Source: Micavibrio sp964400125
GTDB taxonomy: Bacteria; Pseudomonadota; Alphaproteobacteria; Micavibrionales; Micavibrionaceae
Direction of reading: 5' to 3'
DNA: 64,000 nt
NCBI GenBank assembly: GCA_964400125.1
Contig: CAYNSR010000002.1
Span: 62,001 to 126,000 of the forward strand
The translations under genes and the position numbers were made by a program. The notes under the pieces were generated by a model. The model saw nothing but the letters and a program-made list of their open reading frames with translations, was not told where the DNA came from and did no database searches. Shown piece after piece: positions 35,391 to 43,168 of the stretch (position 1 is the first letter of the stretch; every line of letters starts with the position of its first letter).

Positions 35391-35943
35391 AACCGGCGCG
35401 CGGAATCTGGATGGAATAGGCGCGCCTGTACATACAATTGAAGATTCCGCCTTTCAAACCGTCCGCATAAAACAGGACGCGATCATCGGCGCGCGGCTTT
35501 GCCGCCGGTTCGACGACCAGTATCGTGCCGGGCCGGAACAACGGAGAAAGCCGCTCATCGCCAAGCTCGAAAGCGAAAGTGCTGTTGCCGACATCAAGCG
35601 CGACCGGAAAAACCTCATGATTGCGGGACGGTGTCAGCTTCCCGGCGCGCACCTTGGAAAAGGGCAGCAGCGGAACAAGATTGACCGTCTGTTCGGGCTG
35701 AATTTCCCGCTCCTCCGCATCCATCAGGCCGATCAGATCGCTCATTGTCGCATTCGTCACGGCGAGAATCTTCGACAGGCTTTCCGTGGACGGCCAGCGC
35801 GGCTTTCCGTTCGGGCTGATCCGCTTGCTGCGGTTAAAGGCGGTCGGGTCCAACCCGGCCTGGCGCGCCAGACCGGAGGCGGATAACCCCTTGGTCTCGG
35901 CAAGGCGGTCAATCGCCGCCCAGATGTCATCATGTGTAAACAT
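35323..35943 (-). CDS. XRE HTH regulator with catalytically dead S24 domain
   Basis: A 206-residue CI/LexA-like regulator: HTH at about 15-60 (LSASGLARQAGLDPTAFNRSKR) and an S24-type C-terminal dimerisation domain (about 95-190). The usual GDSM nucleophile site reads GDERLSP and no catalytic Lys is obvious, so self-cleavage is unlikely. It is divergent from the phage-like genes and may repress them, but similar chromosomal regulators exist in alphaproteobacteria. No ribosome site precedes the ATG. A TTTACG-N17-GATTAC pair ending six bases upstream fits a leaderless transcript. Confidence 0.8.
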   Translation of the reverse strand: MFTHDDIWAAIDRLAETKGLSASGLARQAGLDPTAFNRSKRISPNGKPRWPSTESLSKILAVTNATMSDLIGLMDAEEREIQPEQTVNLVPLLPFSKVRAGKLTPSRNHEVFPVALDVGNSTFAFELGDERLSPLFRPGTILVVEPAAKPRADDRVLFYADGLKGGIFNCMYRRAYSIQIPRAGFEEEKFSENDVEWIARILWSGH

Positions 35944-36047
35944 AGGAGAGTAATCCCATGAGTTGGCGTGCGCGTAAAGGGGGATTGTCGTCGTCCCGCA
36001 AAAAAATCCCGTGAATCATCAGACAGGAAATTAATCCTATTTTTTTC

Positions 36048-36076
36048 TTGACAACAGGGAAAGGCCCGGGTTAAAT
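36048..36076 (+). promoter_or_regulatory. Candidate sigma-70 promoter for the phage-like operon
   Basis: A perfect TTGACA (36048-36053), 17-bp spacer, then TTAAAT (36071-36076) about 80 bases before the first structural-region gene. ATAGGA-TAAT-like half sites at 35941-35953 and, inverted, at 36031-36041 flank the gap and could be operator sites. Confidence 0.6.
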
Positions 36077-36156
36077 GAGAACATAACGGGAACAGTTGCG
36101 TCCCGGGCACAGAACAGAATAAGAACAATACCAGAGCTTGGAGAAAAAAGAAAGCC

Positions 36157-36600
36157 ATGGCCAAAGATCCCCGCCACACCCCAAAACCGCAAAGCGCTAC
36201 GGAAACCGTCCCCTTCGATTCGGCGGAGGAAGCCTGGTTCTGGTTTATTCAGGCCCAGCAGGCGCGAATCGACGGGGCGCAATTTTCCCGTGGCCTGGGC
36301 CTGCTGCCCCGTCCTTGCGAACCGCTCGATATCCTTCAGGCGGTTGATCGCCTTTATCGCCAGAAAGACCTGACCATGGACCATCTTCTGGTCTTGCGCC
36401 ATTACGGTCGCCGCATGTTGCCGCCCGATCCGCGTCGCGCCAAGGAAATCCGCGGCTGGCGGCTGTGGGCCGAGGCCTTGAGTCGGCTGTCGGCCACGCT
36501 CGAGAAAAAATCAATCATCCGGCCCCAGGGCATGTTTGCGCCATGGATGCAGGGGTACAACGTCGTTTCACTTGATCTGTTCCGGGAGGCTGCAGAATGA
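36157..36600 (+). CDS. Conserved hypothetical protein, start of phage-like operon
   Basis: A 147-residue soluble protein. Its middle (AVDRLYRQKDLTMDHLLVLRHYGRRMLPPDPRRAKEIRGWRLW, in sections) resembles a family of alphaproteobacterial conserved proteins of unknown function. No catalytic motif is evident; Arg/Trp-rich helices suggest nucleic-acid or protein binding. Its stop overlaps the next start by four bases. Confidence 0.7.
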   Translation: MAKDPRHTPKPQSATETVPFDSAEEAWFWFIQAQQARIDGAQFSRGLGLLPRPCEPLDILQAVDRLYRQKDLTMDHLLVLRHYGRRMLPPDPRRAKEIRGWRLWAEALSRLSATLEKKSIIRPQGMFAPWMQGYNVVSLDLFREAAE

Positions 36601-36998
36601 CACCGATATTTAATTCCAAACTGGGTTATGTCATGAACAACGCGCTGGAGGCGTGGGTGGTGTTCACCGGCGAAACCGATTTGCCGTGGCTGAAAATGCT
36701 CAAACCCGGTTTCCGGCATTGCTTCGTTTTGATGAATGACGGCAAACACTGGATTTCGCTCGATCCGCTGGCGAATCATACAGAAGTGATCGTGCATCAT
36801 GTGCCGCATGATTTCGATCTTCCGGCATGGCTGAAAAGCCGGGGGCAGAAAGTCGTTCCGGCCAATGTCTGCCGCACCAAGCAGCGCGTTGCACCGATCG
36901 GGTTTTTTACCTGCGTCGAGGCGGTCAAACGGGTTTTAGGCCTGCATGACGGGCTCGTCTTCACCCCGTGGCAGCTTTACCGCCGCCTGATCGCCTGA
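36597..36998 (+). CDS. Hypothetical protein, possible permuted papain-like (NlpC/P60-type) fold
   Basis: A 133-residue protein. An early His in GFRHCFVLM followed by an Asp-rich strand, and a late Cys in FTCVEAVKRVLGLHDG, recall the His-then-Cys order of permuted NlpC/P60 (YiiX-like) enzymes. The C-terminal FTPWQLYRRL also fits that fold's end. This is pattern matching only. It is coupled to the preceding gene and belongs to the same operon. Confidence 0.65.
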   Translation: MTPIFNSKLGYVMNNALEAWVVFTGETDLPWLKMLKPGFRHCFVLMNDGKHWISLDPLANHTEVIVHHVPHDFDLPAWLKSRGQKVVPANVCRTKQRVAPIGFFTCVEAVKRVLGLHDGLVFTPWQLYRRLIA

Positions 36999-37036
36999 GA
37001 AAACCAAATATCCTCGCACCTTTAAGGAGAAAAAAA

Positions 37037-37312
37037 ATGGGAAGCCTTGCTTCACGGCCAAAAGTTCCGGCGGTGCAGACGGTCTATATGCCTGTCTACA
37101 CGTCATCCGCATCCGCCCCGGCGGTTCCGCCGGACCTGCCCACGGGGCAGGATGGTGAAACATCATCCTCCGCCGCCGAAGCCGTGGCGGCGCAACGCAC
37201 CGCCAGCCTGCTGGAACGCCGCCGTGGCGTTCTCTCCACTGTTTTGACGGGATTTCGCGGCATCCTCAACCAGACTGTCACACCGCAACGCAAATCATTG
37301 CTCGGCGAATAA
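37037..37312 (+). CDS. Small phage-region protein, 91 aa
   Basis: A 91-residue Ala/Ser/Pro-rich protein with a low-complexity N-terminal half and a basic helical C-terminus (LLERRRGVLSTVLTGFRG). It has an excellent AAGGAG site before the ATG at 37037 and sits just ahead of the portal gene. Small proteins in this position are common in alphaproteobacterial prophages; the function is not known. Confidence 0.65.
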   Translation: MGSLASRPKVPAVQTVYMPVYTSSASAPAVPPDLPTGQDGETSSSAAEAVAAQRTASLLERRRGVLSTVLTGFRGILNQTVTPQRKSLLGE

Positions 37313-37326
37313 AGGAATTCCAGATC

Positions 37327-38895
37327 ATGAATGACATTGAAAAACCCGATGCGGCGGCGCTCCTCGGGCTACATCGCCGTTACGATTCCGCAAAAGTACG
37401 GCGCGGACAGTGGGAATCGCTATGGCGTGATGCCTATGAATATGCCCTGCCGCAGCGTCAGGGGTTTGGTGCAGCAATTCGCCCCGGTGAAAACCGTATG
37501 GAACGTCTTTATGACGGCACCGCGCTTGATGCCGTGGAACAACTGGCGGCCAGCCTGCTGGGCAACCTGATGCCGCCATGGACGCAATGGTTCGGCCTGA
37601 AACCGGGGCCTGATCTGTCGCCTGAACGGGCCGAAGCCCTGTCCCCGGTACTGGAAAAGGCCGCCCGCACCATTCAGGCCCATTTCGACCGCTCCAATTT
37701 CGTCGTCGAAATTCACCAGTGTTTCCTTGACCTGATCGTCGGCGGGACGGCCTGCCTTTATATAGAGGAAAACGAACCCGGTGCATTTTCCGCCTTTCGC
37801 TTTACGGCTGTTCCCTTGCATCAGGTGGTGCTGGAGGAGGGGGATGACGGCATGCTTGGTGCTGCGTTTCGCGAAATTTCCCTGACGCTGGCGCAAATTA
37901 CGGCGCGTTATCCGCAGGCGGAATTGCCGCCGGACCTGATGCGCCGGAGTGAGAAAGATGCCCAACTGAAATTGACGGTCCTCGAATGCCTCACGCCGGA
38001 GCCGCATTATACGCTTTATACCGCCATGCTGACCGATACCGGGTCCGGCCCGGTTTTGCTGCGTCAGGTCGTCATGAACGATGCGCCGATGATCGGCTTT
38101 CGCTGGCTGAAATCGCCGGGCGAGATTTACGGGCGCTCTCCGGTGATGAAGGCGCTGCCCGATATCAAGACCGCCAACAAGGTCGTGGAACTGATCTTGA
38201 AAAATGCGTCTATCGCTGTGACCGGTATCTGGCAGGCCGATGATGACGGGGTGCTGAACCCGGCCAATATCGAACTCAAGCCCGGTTCCATCATCCCCAA
38301 GGCCGTCGGGTCGCGCGGATTGCAACCGCTGGAAATGCCGGGGCGCTTCGATATTTCGCAACTGGTTCTGGAAGACTTACGGCATCGCATCCGCCATGCG
38401 TTGCTGGCCGACAAACTGGTCCCCGTCACCAGCCGTCGCATGACCGCGACGGAAGTGCTGGAACGCTCGGCGGAAATGGCTCTGCTTCTCGGTGCCACCT
38501 ACGGGCGGCTTCAAACGGAATTGATGACGCCTCTGGTGCAACGGGCCTACGCCATTCTTCGCCGCCGTGGCGAGGTTCCCGATGTCAATATCGATGGCCG
38601 TTTGGTGACGCTCGATTATCGCTCTCCGCTGGCGCGGGCGCAGGGACAGCGCAATGTGCAAAACACGCTCTTTTGGCTCGAAGCGGTGCAGTCCATGGGG
38701 CCTGCCGCGCTTTCTGCCGTCAACCTGCCGCAGGCGGCGCGTGTTCTGGGCGACGCGCTCGGGGTTCCGAGCGATCTTATTTTAAATGAACTTCCCGCAC
38801 TCAAGGAGAAAACAGATGAATCCCTTCCTGAAAACGATCCAGGCCCCGCCACGGTTGCTGAGCGATCCGCAAACCCTGCCGCAGCAGGACATTGA
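37327..38895 (+). CDS. Podovirus-type portal (head-to-tail connector) protein
   Basis: A 522-residue homologue of the T7 gp8-type connector. It contains the family blocks WRDAYEYALPQRQ, YDGTALDAVEQLAASLLGNLMPPWTQWF, and GRSPVMKALPDIKTANKVVELILKNA. It forms the dodecameric ring through which DNA is packaged and to which the short tail attaches. The C-terminal 30 residues are disordered and overlap the next gene's start. This is the strongest evidence that the cluster is short-tailed. Confidence 0.93.
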   Translation: MNDIEKPDAAALLGLHRRYDSAKVRRGQWESLWRDAYEYALPQRQGFGAAIRPGENRMERLYDGTALDAVEQLAASLLGNLMPPWTQWFGLKPGPDLSPERAEALSPVLEKAARTIQAHFDRSNFVVEIHQCFLDLIVGGTACLYIEENEPGAFSAFRFTAVPLHQVVLEEGDDGMLGAAFREISLTLAQITARYPQAELPPDLMRRSEKDAQLKLTVLECLTPEPHYTLYTAMLTDTGSGPVLLRQVVMNDAPMIGFRWLKSPGEIYGRSPVMKALPDIKTANKVVELILKNASIAVTGIWQADDDGVLNPANIELKPGSIIPKAVGSRGLQPLEMPGRFDISQLVLEDLRHRIRHALLADKLVPVTSRRMTATEVLERSAEMALLLGATYGRLQTELMTPLVQRAYAILRRRGEVPDVNIDGRLVTLDYRSPLARAQGQRNVQNTLFWLEAVQSMGPAALSAVNLPQAARVLGDALGVPSDLILNELPALKEKTDESLPENDPGPATVAERSANPAAAGH

Positions 38896-39076
38896 GCGTA
38901 TTTTTGCCCGCTGCTTTTCCACCGATGACGGCAGGAAAGTGCTGGCACATTTGCAGGTCATGACATTTTCCCGCGCCTACGGCCCCGACGCCAGCGACCA
39001 GCATCTGCGTTACGCCGAAGGGCAGCGTGCATTGGTGGCCAATATCCTGCGCCTGATTGATCGCGGGAGAAAGTAA
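38816..39076 (+). CDS. Bbp19-like phage protein
   Basis: An 86-residue protein whose core (DIERIFARCFSTDDGRKVLAHL and YAEGQRALVANILRLI) matches the small Bbp19-type proteins found next to podovirus portal genes. The exact function is unknown. The ATG at 38816 lies inside the portal gene's last 80 bases, with AAGGAG upstream. Confidence 0.8.
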   Translation: MNPFLKTIQAPPRLLSDPQTLPQQDIERIFARCFSTDDGRKVLAHLQVMTFSRAYGPDASDQHLRYAEGQRALVANILRLIDRGRK

Positions 39077-39087
39077 AATAGTTGTTC

Positions 39088-39269
39088 ACCACTAAGGACA
39101 CTAAGAACACTAAGATAATAATGACGCCCATCATCATGATCTGAGAGGCTGTTTCAAAACTTATAAATTGCATCGTCATTGCCTGAATTTTCTGCAAGGA
39201 AAATTCTAAGGCAATCCATAAGATGATGCCCCTTATCATTATCTTAGTGTTCTTAGTGTCCTTAGTGGT
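39088..39269. repeat. 182-bp palindromic insertion: outer inverted repeat around a REP-like unit
   Basis: The outer arms 39088-39124 and 39236-39269 are inverted copies (ACCACTAAGGACACTAAGAA at the left end), identical except for three bases absent from the right arm. Inside lies the 62-bp unit 39163-39224, which matches 1437-1498 with one mismatch. The element occupies the gap between the Bbp19-like and scaffold genes and has no reading frame. Confidence 0.88.
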
Positions 39270-39298
39270 CCAAAAAAACATTAAAAAAGGAGACTAAA

Positions 39299-39973
39299 AT
39301 GACCGACAACCTGCTCACCCCTGAAATCGAAACCGAAGAAACCGCAACCATGAAACCTGAAGCCCTTCCCGAAAAATTCTGGGATGCGGAAACGGGTGAA
39401 ATTCGCCTCGATGACCTGATAAAATCCTATATCGCGCTCGAACAAAAAATGTCCTCCACCCCAAAATTACCCGTATCGCCCGATGAATATTGCGTCAATT
39501 GCGATCACGGCCTGTTCACCCCGGATATCGACCTGAACCAACGTCTGCATTCCGGTGGATTTACGCAAGAACAGGTGCAGATGGTCTATGATCTGGCGGC
39601 GGAGCGCATGGTGCCGATGATTCTCGAAATCGCCGGTGAATTCAAGGCCGACCGCGAGGTCGATCGTCTGGTTGCGGCTTTTGGCGGGCCGGAAAAATGG
39701 CAGGAAATTTCTCGCCAGTTGCTGGCCTATGGCCGCAAGAACCTGCCCGGCGATGTGCTGGAGAACCTGTCCTCAAGCTTCGAAGGGGTGATGATGCTTT
39801 ACCGTATGATGAAAGGCGAAGGCGGCATGGCGTCTGTGCGCGTCGATACGGCGGAAGGGCTGGCGGAATCCGATTTGCGCGGGATGATGCGTGATCCGAA
39901 ATACTGGCGGCAGAAAGACCCGGCCTTTGTCGGAAAAGTCACGGAAGGGTTCCGCAAACTCTATGGGAATTAG
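39299..39973 (+). CDS. Capsid assembly scaffold protein
   Basis: A 224-residue acidic, helical protein placed between portal and capsid genes, like T7 gp9. It has an acidic N-terminus (EIETEETATMKPEALPEKFWD), a Cys pair (YCVNCDHGLF), a central helical region and a basic C-terminus (WRQKDPAFVGKVTEGFRKLYG), which is the usual capsid-binding end of scaffolds. Assignment rests on position, composition and resemblance to podovirus assembly proteins. Confidence 0.8.
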   Translation: MTDNLLTPEIETEETATMKPEALPEKFWDAETGEIRLDDLIKSYIALEQKMSSTPKLPVSPDEYCVNCDHGLFTPDIDLNQRLHSGGFTQEQVQMVYDLAAERMVPMILEIAGEFKADREVDRLVAAFGGPEKWQEISRQLLAYGRKNLPGDVLENLSSSFEGVMMLYRMMKGEGGMASVRVDTAEGLAESDLRGMMRDPKYWRQKDPAFVGKVTEGFRKLYGN

Positions 39974-39993
39974 AGTTGAATCCGGAATGACCG

Positions 39994-40377
39994 TTATATC
40001 TGCGAGGTTGCGAATTCCGATGCAACCGCATCGTCGATCACTTGCTGGAACCCCCGTCGGATGGTTTTTTCGAGCGGTTCAAAGCGGATAGCGACCTTGC
40101 CGGATGATTTGCGGATCACATGGCCACGGTGACTGACATCGACAATAGTATTGCGCAGCTTGAATTTCAGGCCGATCTCGATGTCCTGATCGGCACCGAA
40201 CAGGCGCTCATCCGCCGCGAGCAGGACGCCGCCGAAGCTCCAGTTTTCAACCGGGAAAGTCTGTCCGCAGATGACCGCAACGCAACGATCCGCGCTGCGG
40301 CGCGGGGAAGAGCGGCGTTTTTCGCTGATGTCATTGCTGGATGCGCCGCGAAGCCCGGCCAGAAAATTATTGAACAT
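39994..40377 (-). CDS. PilZ-domain c-di-GMP-binding protein (cargo gene in phage cluster)
   Basis: A 127-residue PilZ protein on the strand opposite to the virion genes. The c-di-GMP motifs are complete: RRSADR (RxxxR type, about residues 26-31) and NWSFGG (N/DxSxxG, about 45-50). The rest forms the usual small beta-barrel plus a C-terminal helix. AAGGAG precedes the ATG, and a promoter candidate lies at 40418-40446. Independent expression from inside the structural operon is typical of a moron. A role in altering host surface or motility through c-di-GMP is inference. Confidence 0.88.
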   Translation of the reverse strand: MFNNFLAGLRGASSNDISEKRRSSPRRSADRCVAVICGQTFPVENWSFGGVLLAADERLFGADQDIEIGLKFKLRNTIVDVSHRGHVIRKSSGKVAIRFEPLEKTIRRGFQQVIDDAVASEFATSQI

Positions 40378-40417
40378 GACGACTCTCCTTATCTCACCGG
40401 AGGTGAAAGGTTAACGT

Positions 40418-40446
40418 AATATACCAACGCCCGGCCGCCGGAGCAA
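40418..40446 (-). promoter_or_regulatory. Candidate promoter of the PilZ gene
   Basis: On the minus strand TTGCTC, a 17-bp spacer and TATATT (5 of 6 to consensus) lie about 40 bases before the PilZ start codon. Confidence 0.5.
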
Positions 40447-40557
40447 GGAATACAAGGATGTTTTTTTGGCGGGTGAATACCCTTTGGAATTAAGTGTCTC
40501 ATGTCCGGCGCTTTTTTTCAAATCATCCTTGAAGATGGATTTTCCCCGCATTATTGC

Positions 40558-40586
40558 TTGACAAAATAGGAATATAAGCCTAAAAA
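40558..40586 (+). promoter_or_regulatory. Candidate promoter before the major capsid gene
   Basis: A perfect TTGACA (40558-40563), a 17-bp spacer and TAAAAA (40581-40586). Transcription would enter a structured leader of about 260 nt before the capsid ATG. Confidence 0.6.
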
Positions 40587-40593
40587 GAAATCG

Positions 40594-40757
40594 ACAATGC
40601 CCGCACTGTCACAAGGCGGGCATTGTTGTCTTCCCGCGCCGTCCCTGCCTGCCCGCAGGGGTGGCGCTTTTTGTGACACCTTCGTTCCCCTGACTTGCAC
40701 GGCGGGGTGGATAACGATGCGGCTTTCATGCTGCGCGCCCGCCCCGCCGCTTTTTTT
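40594..40757 (+). ncRNA. Structured leader with possible pseudoknot and terminator hairpin
   Basis: An 11-bp hairpin (ACAATGCCCGC at 40594-40604 with GCGGGCATTGT at 40616-40626) has an 11-nt loop containing TGTCACAA. This is exactly complementary to TTGTGACA at 40671-40678, beyond a smaller CCTGC/GCAGG hairpin. Further on, CGGCGGGG (40700-40707) can pair with CCCCGCCG (40742-40749) followed by CTTTTTTT, a terminator-like structure. The region has no credible reading frame. Whether it is a regulator of capsid expression or a separate small RNA is unknown. Confidence 0.55.
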
Positions 40758-40852
40758 CGGCAGATCCCCGGCCACCTTGCGGTGACAACCGGCCTGACGG
40801 ACCCCGCGCGGGCAGAAACAAACCATCAACCACTCACTTAAAGGAGTCTGTC

Positions 40853-41683
40853 ATGTCGACAACACTCGATCAGGCCTTCGTAAAACAATTCGAACGCGAA
40901 GTTCATGAATCCTACCAGCGTATGGGTTCAAAACTCCGCAATACCGTGCGCAATATCGGTAACGTCCAGGGTTCCAGCGCCGTCTTTCAAAAGGTCGGTA
41001 AAGGCACCGCATCGACAAAATCAACCCACGGCATGGTTCCGGTCATGAACCTGTCCCACAGCAGCGTCGAAGTCGGCCTGACCGATTTCTACGCGGGCGA
41101 CTGGGTTGATCGGCTGGAGGAGCTTAAAACCAATATCGATGAACGTCAGGTCATTGCCAACGCCGGAGCCTATGCGCTGGGGCGTAAAACGGATGAGCTG
41201 ATCGTCAGCGCCTTGTCCGCCGCCAGCAGCCTGAGCGTCGCCGAGGCCAATACCGGCATGACCATCGGCAAAATCCTCGAAGCCTTCGAAAAGCTCGGAA
41301 CCGCCGATGTTCCCGATGACGGCGAACGGTATTGCCTTGTCGGCTACAAACAATGGAGCCAGTTGCTGCAGATCGATGAATTCGCCAGTGCCGATTTCGT
41401 CGGCGTCGAAGATCTTCCCTTTAACGGGATACAGGCAAAACGCTGGCTGGGGTCTTTGTTCATGCCGATGACCGGATTGCCGATTGACGGATCGGATATC
41501 CGGTCCTGTTTCTGGTATCACAAAACCGCAATCGGCCATGCTTCCGGGTCGGATGTGAAGACCGATATCACCTGGCATGGCGACCGCGCATCTCACTTCG
41601 TCAACAATATGATGAGCCAGGGCGCGGGGCTGATAGACGGCAATGGCGTCGTTGTTATCGGTTGCGATGAAACGCCGGACTAA
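40853..41683 (+). CDS. Major capsid protein (podovirus type)
   Basis: A 276-residue capsid protein: an N-terminal helical arm (TLDQAFVKQFEREVHESYQRMGSKLRN), a central region resembling short HK97-fold capsid proteins of podoviruses (VEVGLTDFYAGDWVDRLEELKTNIDERQVIANAGAYALGRK, read in parts), and a C-terminal WHGDRASHFVNNMMSQGAGLI strand-loop. It is flanked by its own promoter candidate, leader and terminator, as in T7 gene 10. A strong AAGGAG site precedes the ATG, as expected for an abundant protein. Confidence 0.88.
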   Translation: MSTTLDQAFVKQFEREVHESYQRMGSKLRNTVRNIGNVQGSSAVFQKVGKGTASTKSTHGMVPVMNLSHSSVEVGLTDFYAGDWVDRLEELKTNIDERQVIANAGAYALGRKTDELIVSALSAASSLSVAEANTGMTIGKILEAFEKLGTADVPDDGERYCLVGYKQWSQLLQIDEFASADFVGVEDLPFNGIQAKRWLGSLFMPMTGLPIDGSDIRSCFWYHKTAIGHASGSDVKTDITWHGDRASHFVNNMMSQGAGLIDGNGVVVIGCDETPD

Positions 41684-41691
41684 TGCTTCCC

Positions 41692-41721
41692 GGACGACCG
41701 GAACCCCTCCGGTCGTCCTTT
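41692..41721 (+). terminator. Terminator directly after the capsid gene
   Basis: GGACGACCGGA and TCCGGTCGTCC form a perfect 11-bp stem with a 5-nt loop, then TTTC, nine bases after the capsid stop. The place corresponds to T-phi after T7 gene 10. Confidence 0.75.
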
Positions 41722-41753
41722 CATCCCTTTGATCTTTTTTCAGGAGAATAAAA

Positions 41754-41999
41754 ATGGCTTTTGACGCTTCGAACCTGAGCGTTCTCGCTTACGCAAACAA
41801 CTTCACGCTCTGGCATTACGCCTCGGTTGACAACGCGGCCACGATTACGGCGGCGAATTACTTCAACAACGCATCCGACATGATGCGCGTCAACGATTTG
41901 GTCGCGATCAATATTGATACGGACGGCACCCCGTCGACGAAATTCTATATCGTTACGGGGAATTCCGGCGGCGTCGTCAGCATAACGGTTTACAGCTAA
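41754..41999 (+). CDS. Small virion-region protein, 81 aa
   Basis: An 81-residue beta-rich protein (SLSVLAYANNFTLWHYASVD-like start, ending GNSGGVVSITVYS) with an AGGAG site. It follows the capsid gene and could be a head decoration or fibre protein; this is judged only from position and composition. Confidence 0.7.
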   Translation: MAFDASNLSVLAYANNFTLWHYASVDNAATITAANYFNNASDMMRVNDLVAINIDTDGTPSTKFYIVTGNSGGVVSITVYS

Positions 42000-42098
42000 T
42001 CGTTATCGTCCGCATCCACCCTCCCTGCACGGGCGATGTCCGCCTGCCGGGTATCAATCGGCGGCTTCCGGCTTTCCCGCCGGAGGTCGCCGTCGGGT

Positions 42099-42341
42099 TC
42101 AGGCGGCTTGCGCCGATGCGGGCGCGATGCGCTCCAGATGGAAAGGTTTTTGGACGGGGCTGTCCTTGCCCAGCAAACCAAGAATTTCGTTTTCAAGCGC
42201 ATCGGCTTGTCCCCGTACGGAAATGACATATTCGACACGTTCAAGCAGATCGCAAAAAATCGACATCGGCAGCCGGACAGCGGCTTTTTCCAGCGCGGAT
42301 TCGAGGGCGGTGTAATCATAGGAAACAGTGTCTGCGGTCAT
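42099..42341 (-). CDS. Small hypothetical protein on the opposite strand, 80 aa
   Basis: An 80-residue helical acidic protein with no recognised motif. A well-placed AAAGGAT ribosome site seven bases before the ATG at 42341 makes it more than a chance frame, and it fills most of a 460-bp gap between plus-strand genes. It could be a second cargo gene. A longer frame to 42425 lacks such a site. Confidence 0.5.
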   Translation of the reverse strand: MTADTVSYDYTALESALEKAAVRLPMSIFCDLLERVEYVISVRGQADALENEILGLLGKDSPVQKPFHLERIAPASAQAA

Positions 42342-42461
42342 TGTTCTATCCTTTGTCATATGCTGAGTGTGGGAAATACAACACTTATGGGAACATCCGC
42401 CGAATTTGTTAAAATAAATCGTCAACCAGTTGAAAACGCTACACTATTTTTGAGGTTTACC

Positions 42462-43031
42462 ATGGCCCTTTCAAACATCGCCCTGTGCAGCCGCGCTTTG
42501 ATCCGTCTCGGTGCGGCGCCGATCACCTCTTTTGCCGACGGCACGGCGGAATCCGAAATCGCCGGGGCGTTGTTTGCCCCCGTCTGTGATGCGCTGCTTT
42601 CCGCCTATAGCTGGAGTTTTGCCACCGGACAGGTGGTTTTGAACGCGCTGGAATCGCCGCCCGTCGCCGATTACCGCAACGCGTTCCAGCTTCCTGCGGA
42701 TTTCCTGCGGGCGCTTTCCGCCGGGGCGGGTGGCCGGGGACGGGGGCTGAATTATCGCATCGCCCGCAATATCCTGCACACCAATGCCGATGCCGTAACG
42801 CTGACCTACATTTTCCGTCCGGCGGAGGAGGAATTTCCGCCCTATTTCGACGCCGTGCTGATTGCACGCCTGAGCGCGGAATTTTGCATCCCCATCACGG
42901 AAAACACCTCCCGCGCCGAAACCCTCCACCGCCTCGCCGATCACGAATTCCAGCGCGCCCGGCAAATTGATGCACAACAGGACTCCCCCGTCCAGATCGA
43001 CGATTTCAGTCTTATCAAGGCGCGGGAGTAG
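42462..43031 (+). CDS. Tail tubular protein A-like (T7 gp11-type adaptor)
   Basis: A 189-residue protein with the typical start ALSNIALCSRALIRLGAAPITSFADGTAE and SAYSWSFA block of gp11-like adaptor proteins, which form the ring between portal and tail nozzle. The ATG at 42462 has GAGG upstream; in-frame sequence further upstream is non-homologous. Confidence 0.85.
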   Translation: MALSNIALCSRALIRLGAAPITSFADGTAESEIAGALFAPVCDALLSAYSWSFATGQVVLNALESPPVADYRNAFQLPADFLRALSAGAGGRGRGLNYRIARNILHTNADAVTLTYIFRPAEEEFPPYFDAVLIARLSAEFCIPITENTSRAETLHRLADHEFQRARQIDAQQDSPVQIDDFSLIKARE

Positions 43032-43102
43032 ATCGTGTCGCGGGGGTGACGATAGCGTGAATATCACATACTCGAGCAAAAACAATATCTTAGAAGTTTC
43101 TA

Positions 43103-43131
43103 TTTACATAGGTCATCCCCCACATTATGGT
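43103..43131 (+). promoter_or_regulatory. Candidate promoter of the AT-rich cargo gene
   Basis: TTTACA, a 17-bp spacer and TATGGT lie about 40 bases before the gene at 43169, within an AT-rich gap. Confidence 0.45.
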
Positions 43132-43168
43132 ATGACCCTCTTTAAAATCTTTCCAAGGAAAGTAGATC

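Noticed and set aside
35323..35943. Treating the S24 regulator as LexA of the host
   Set aside because: The HTH is XRE-type and the Ser/Lys catalytic pair and Ala-Gly cleavage site are not seen.
39299..39973. Reading the gene after the portal as a capsid maturation protease
   Set aside because: No Ser-His protease motif; acidic N-terminus and basic C-terminus suit a scaffold.
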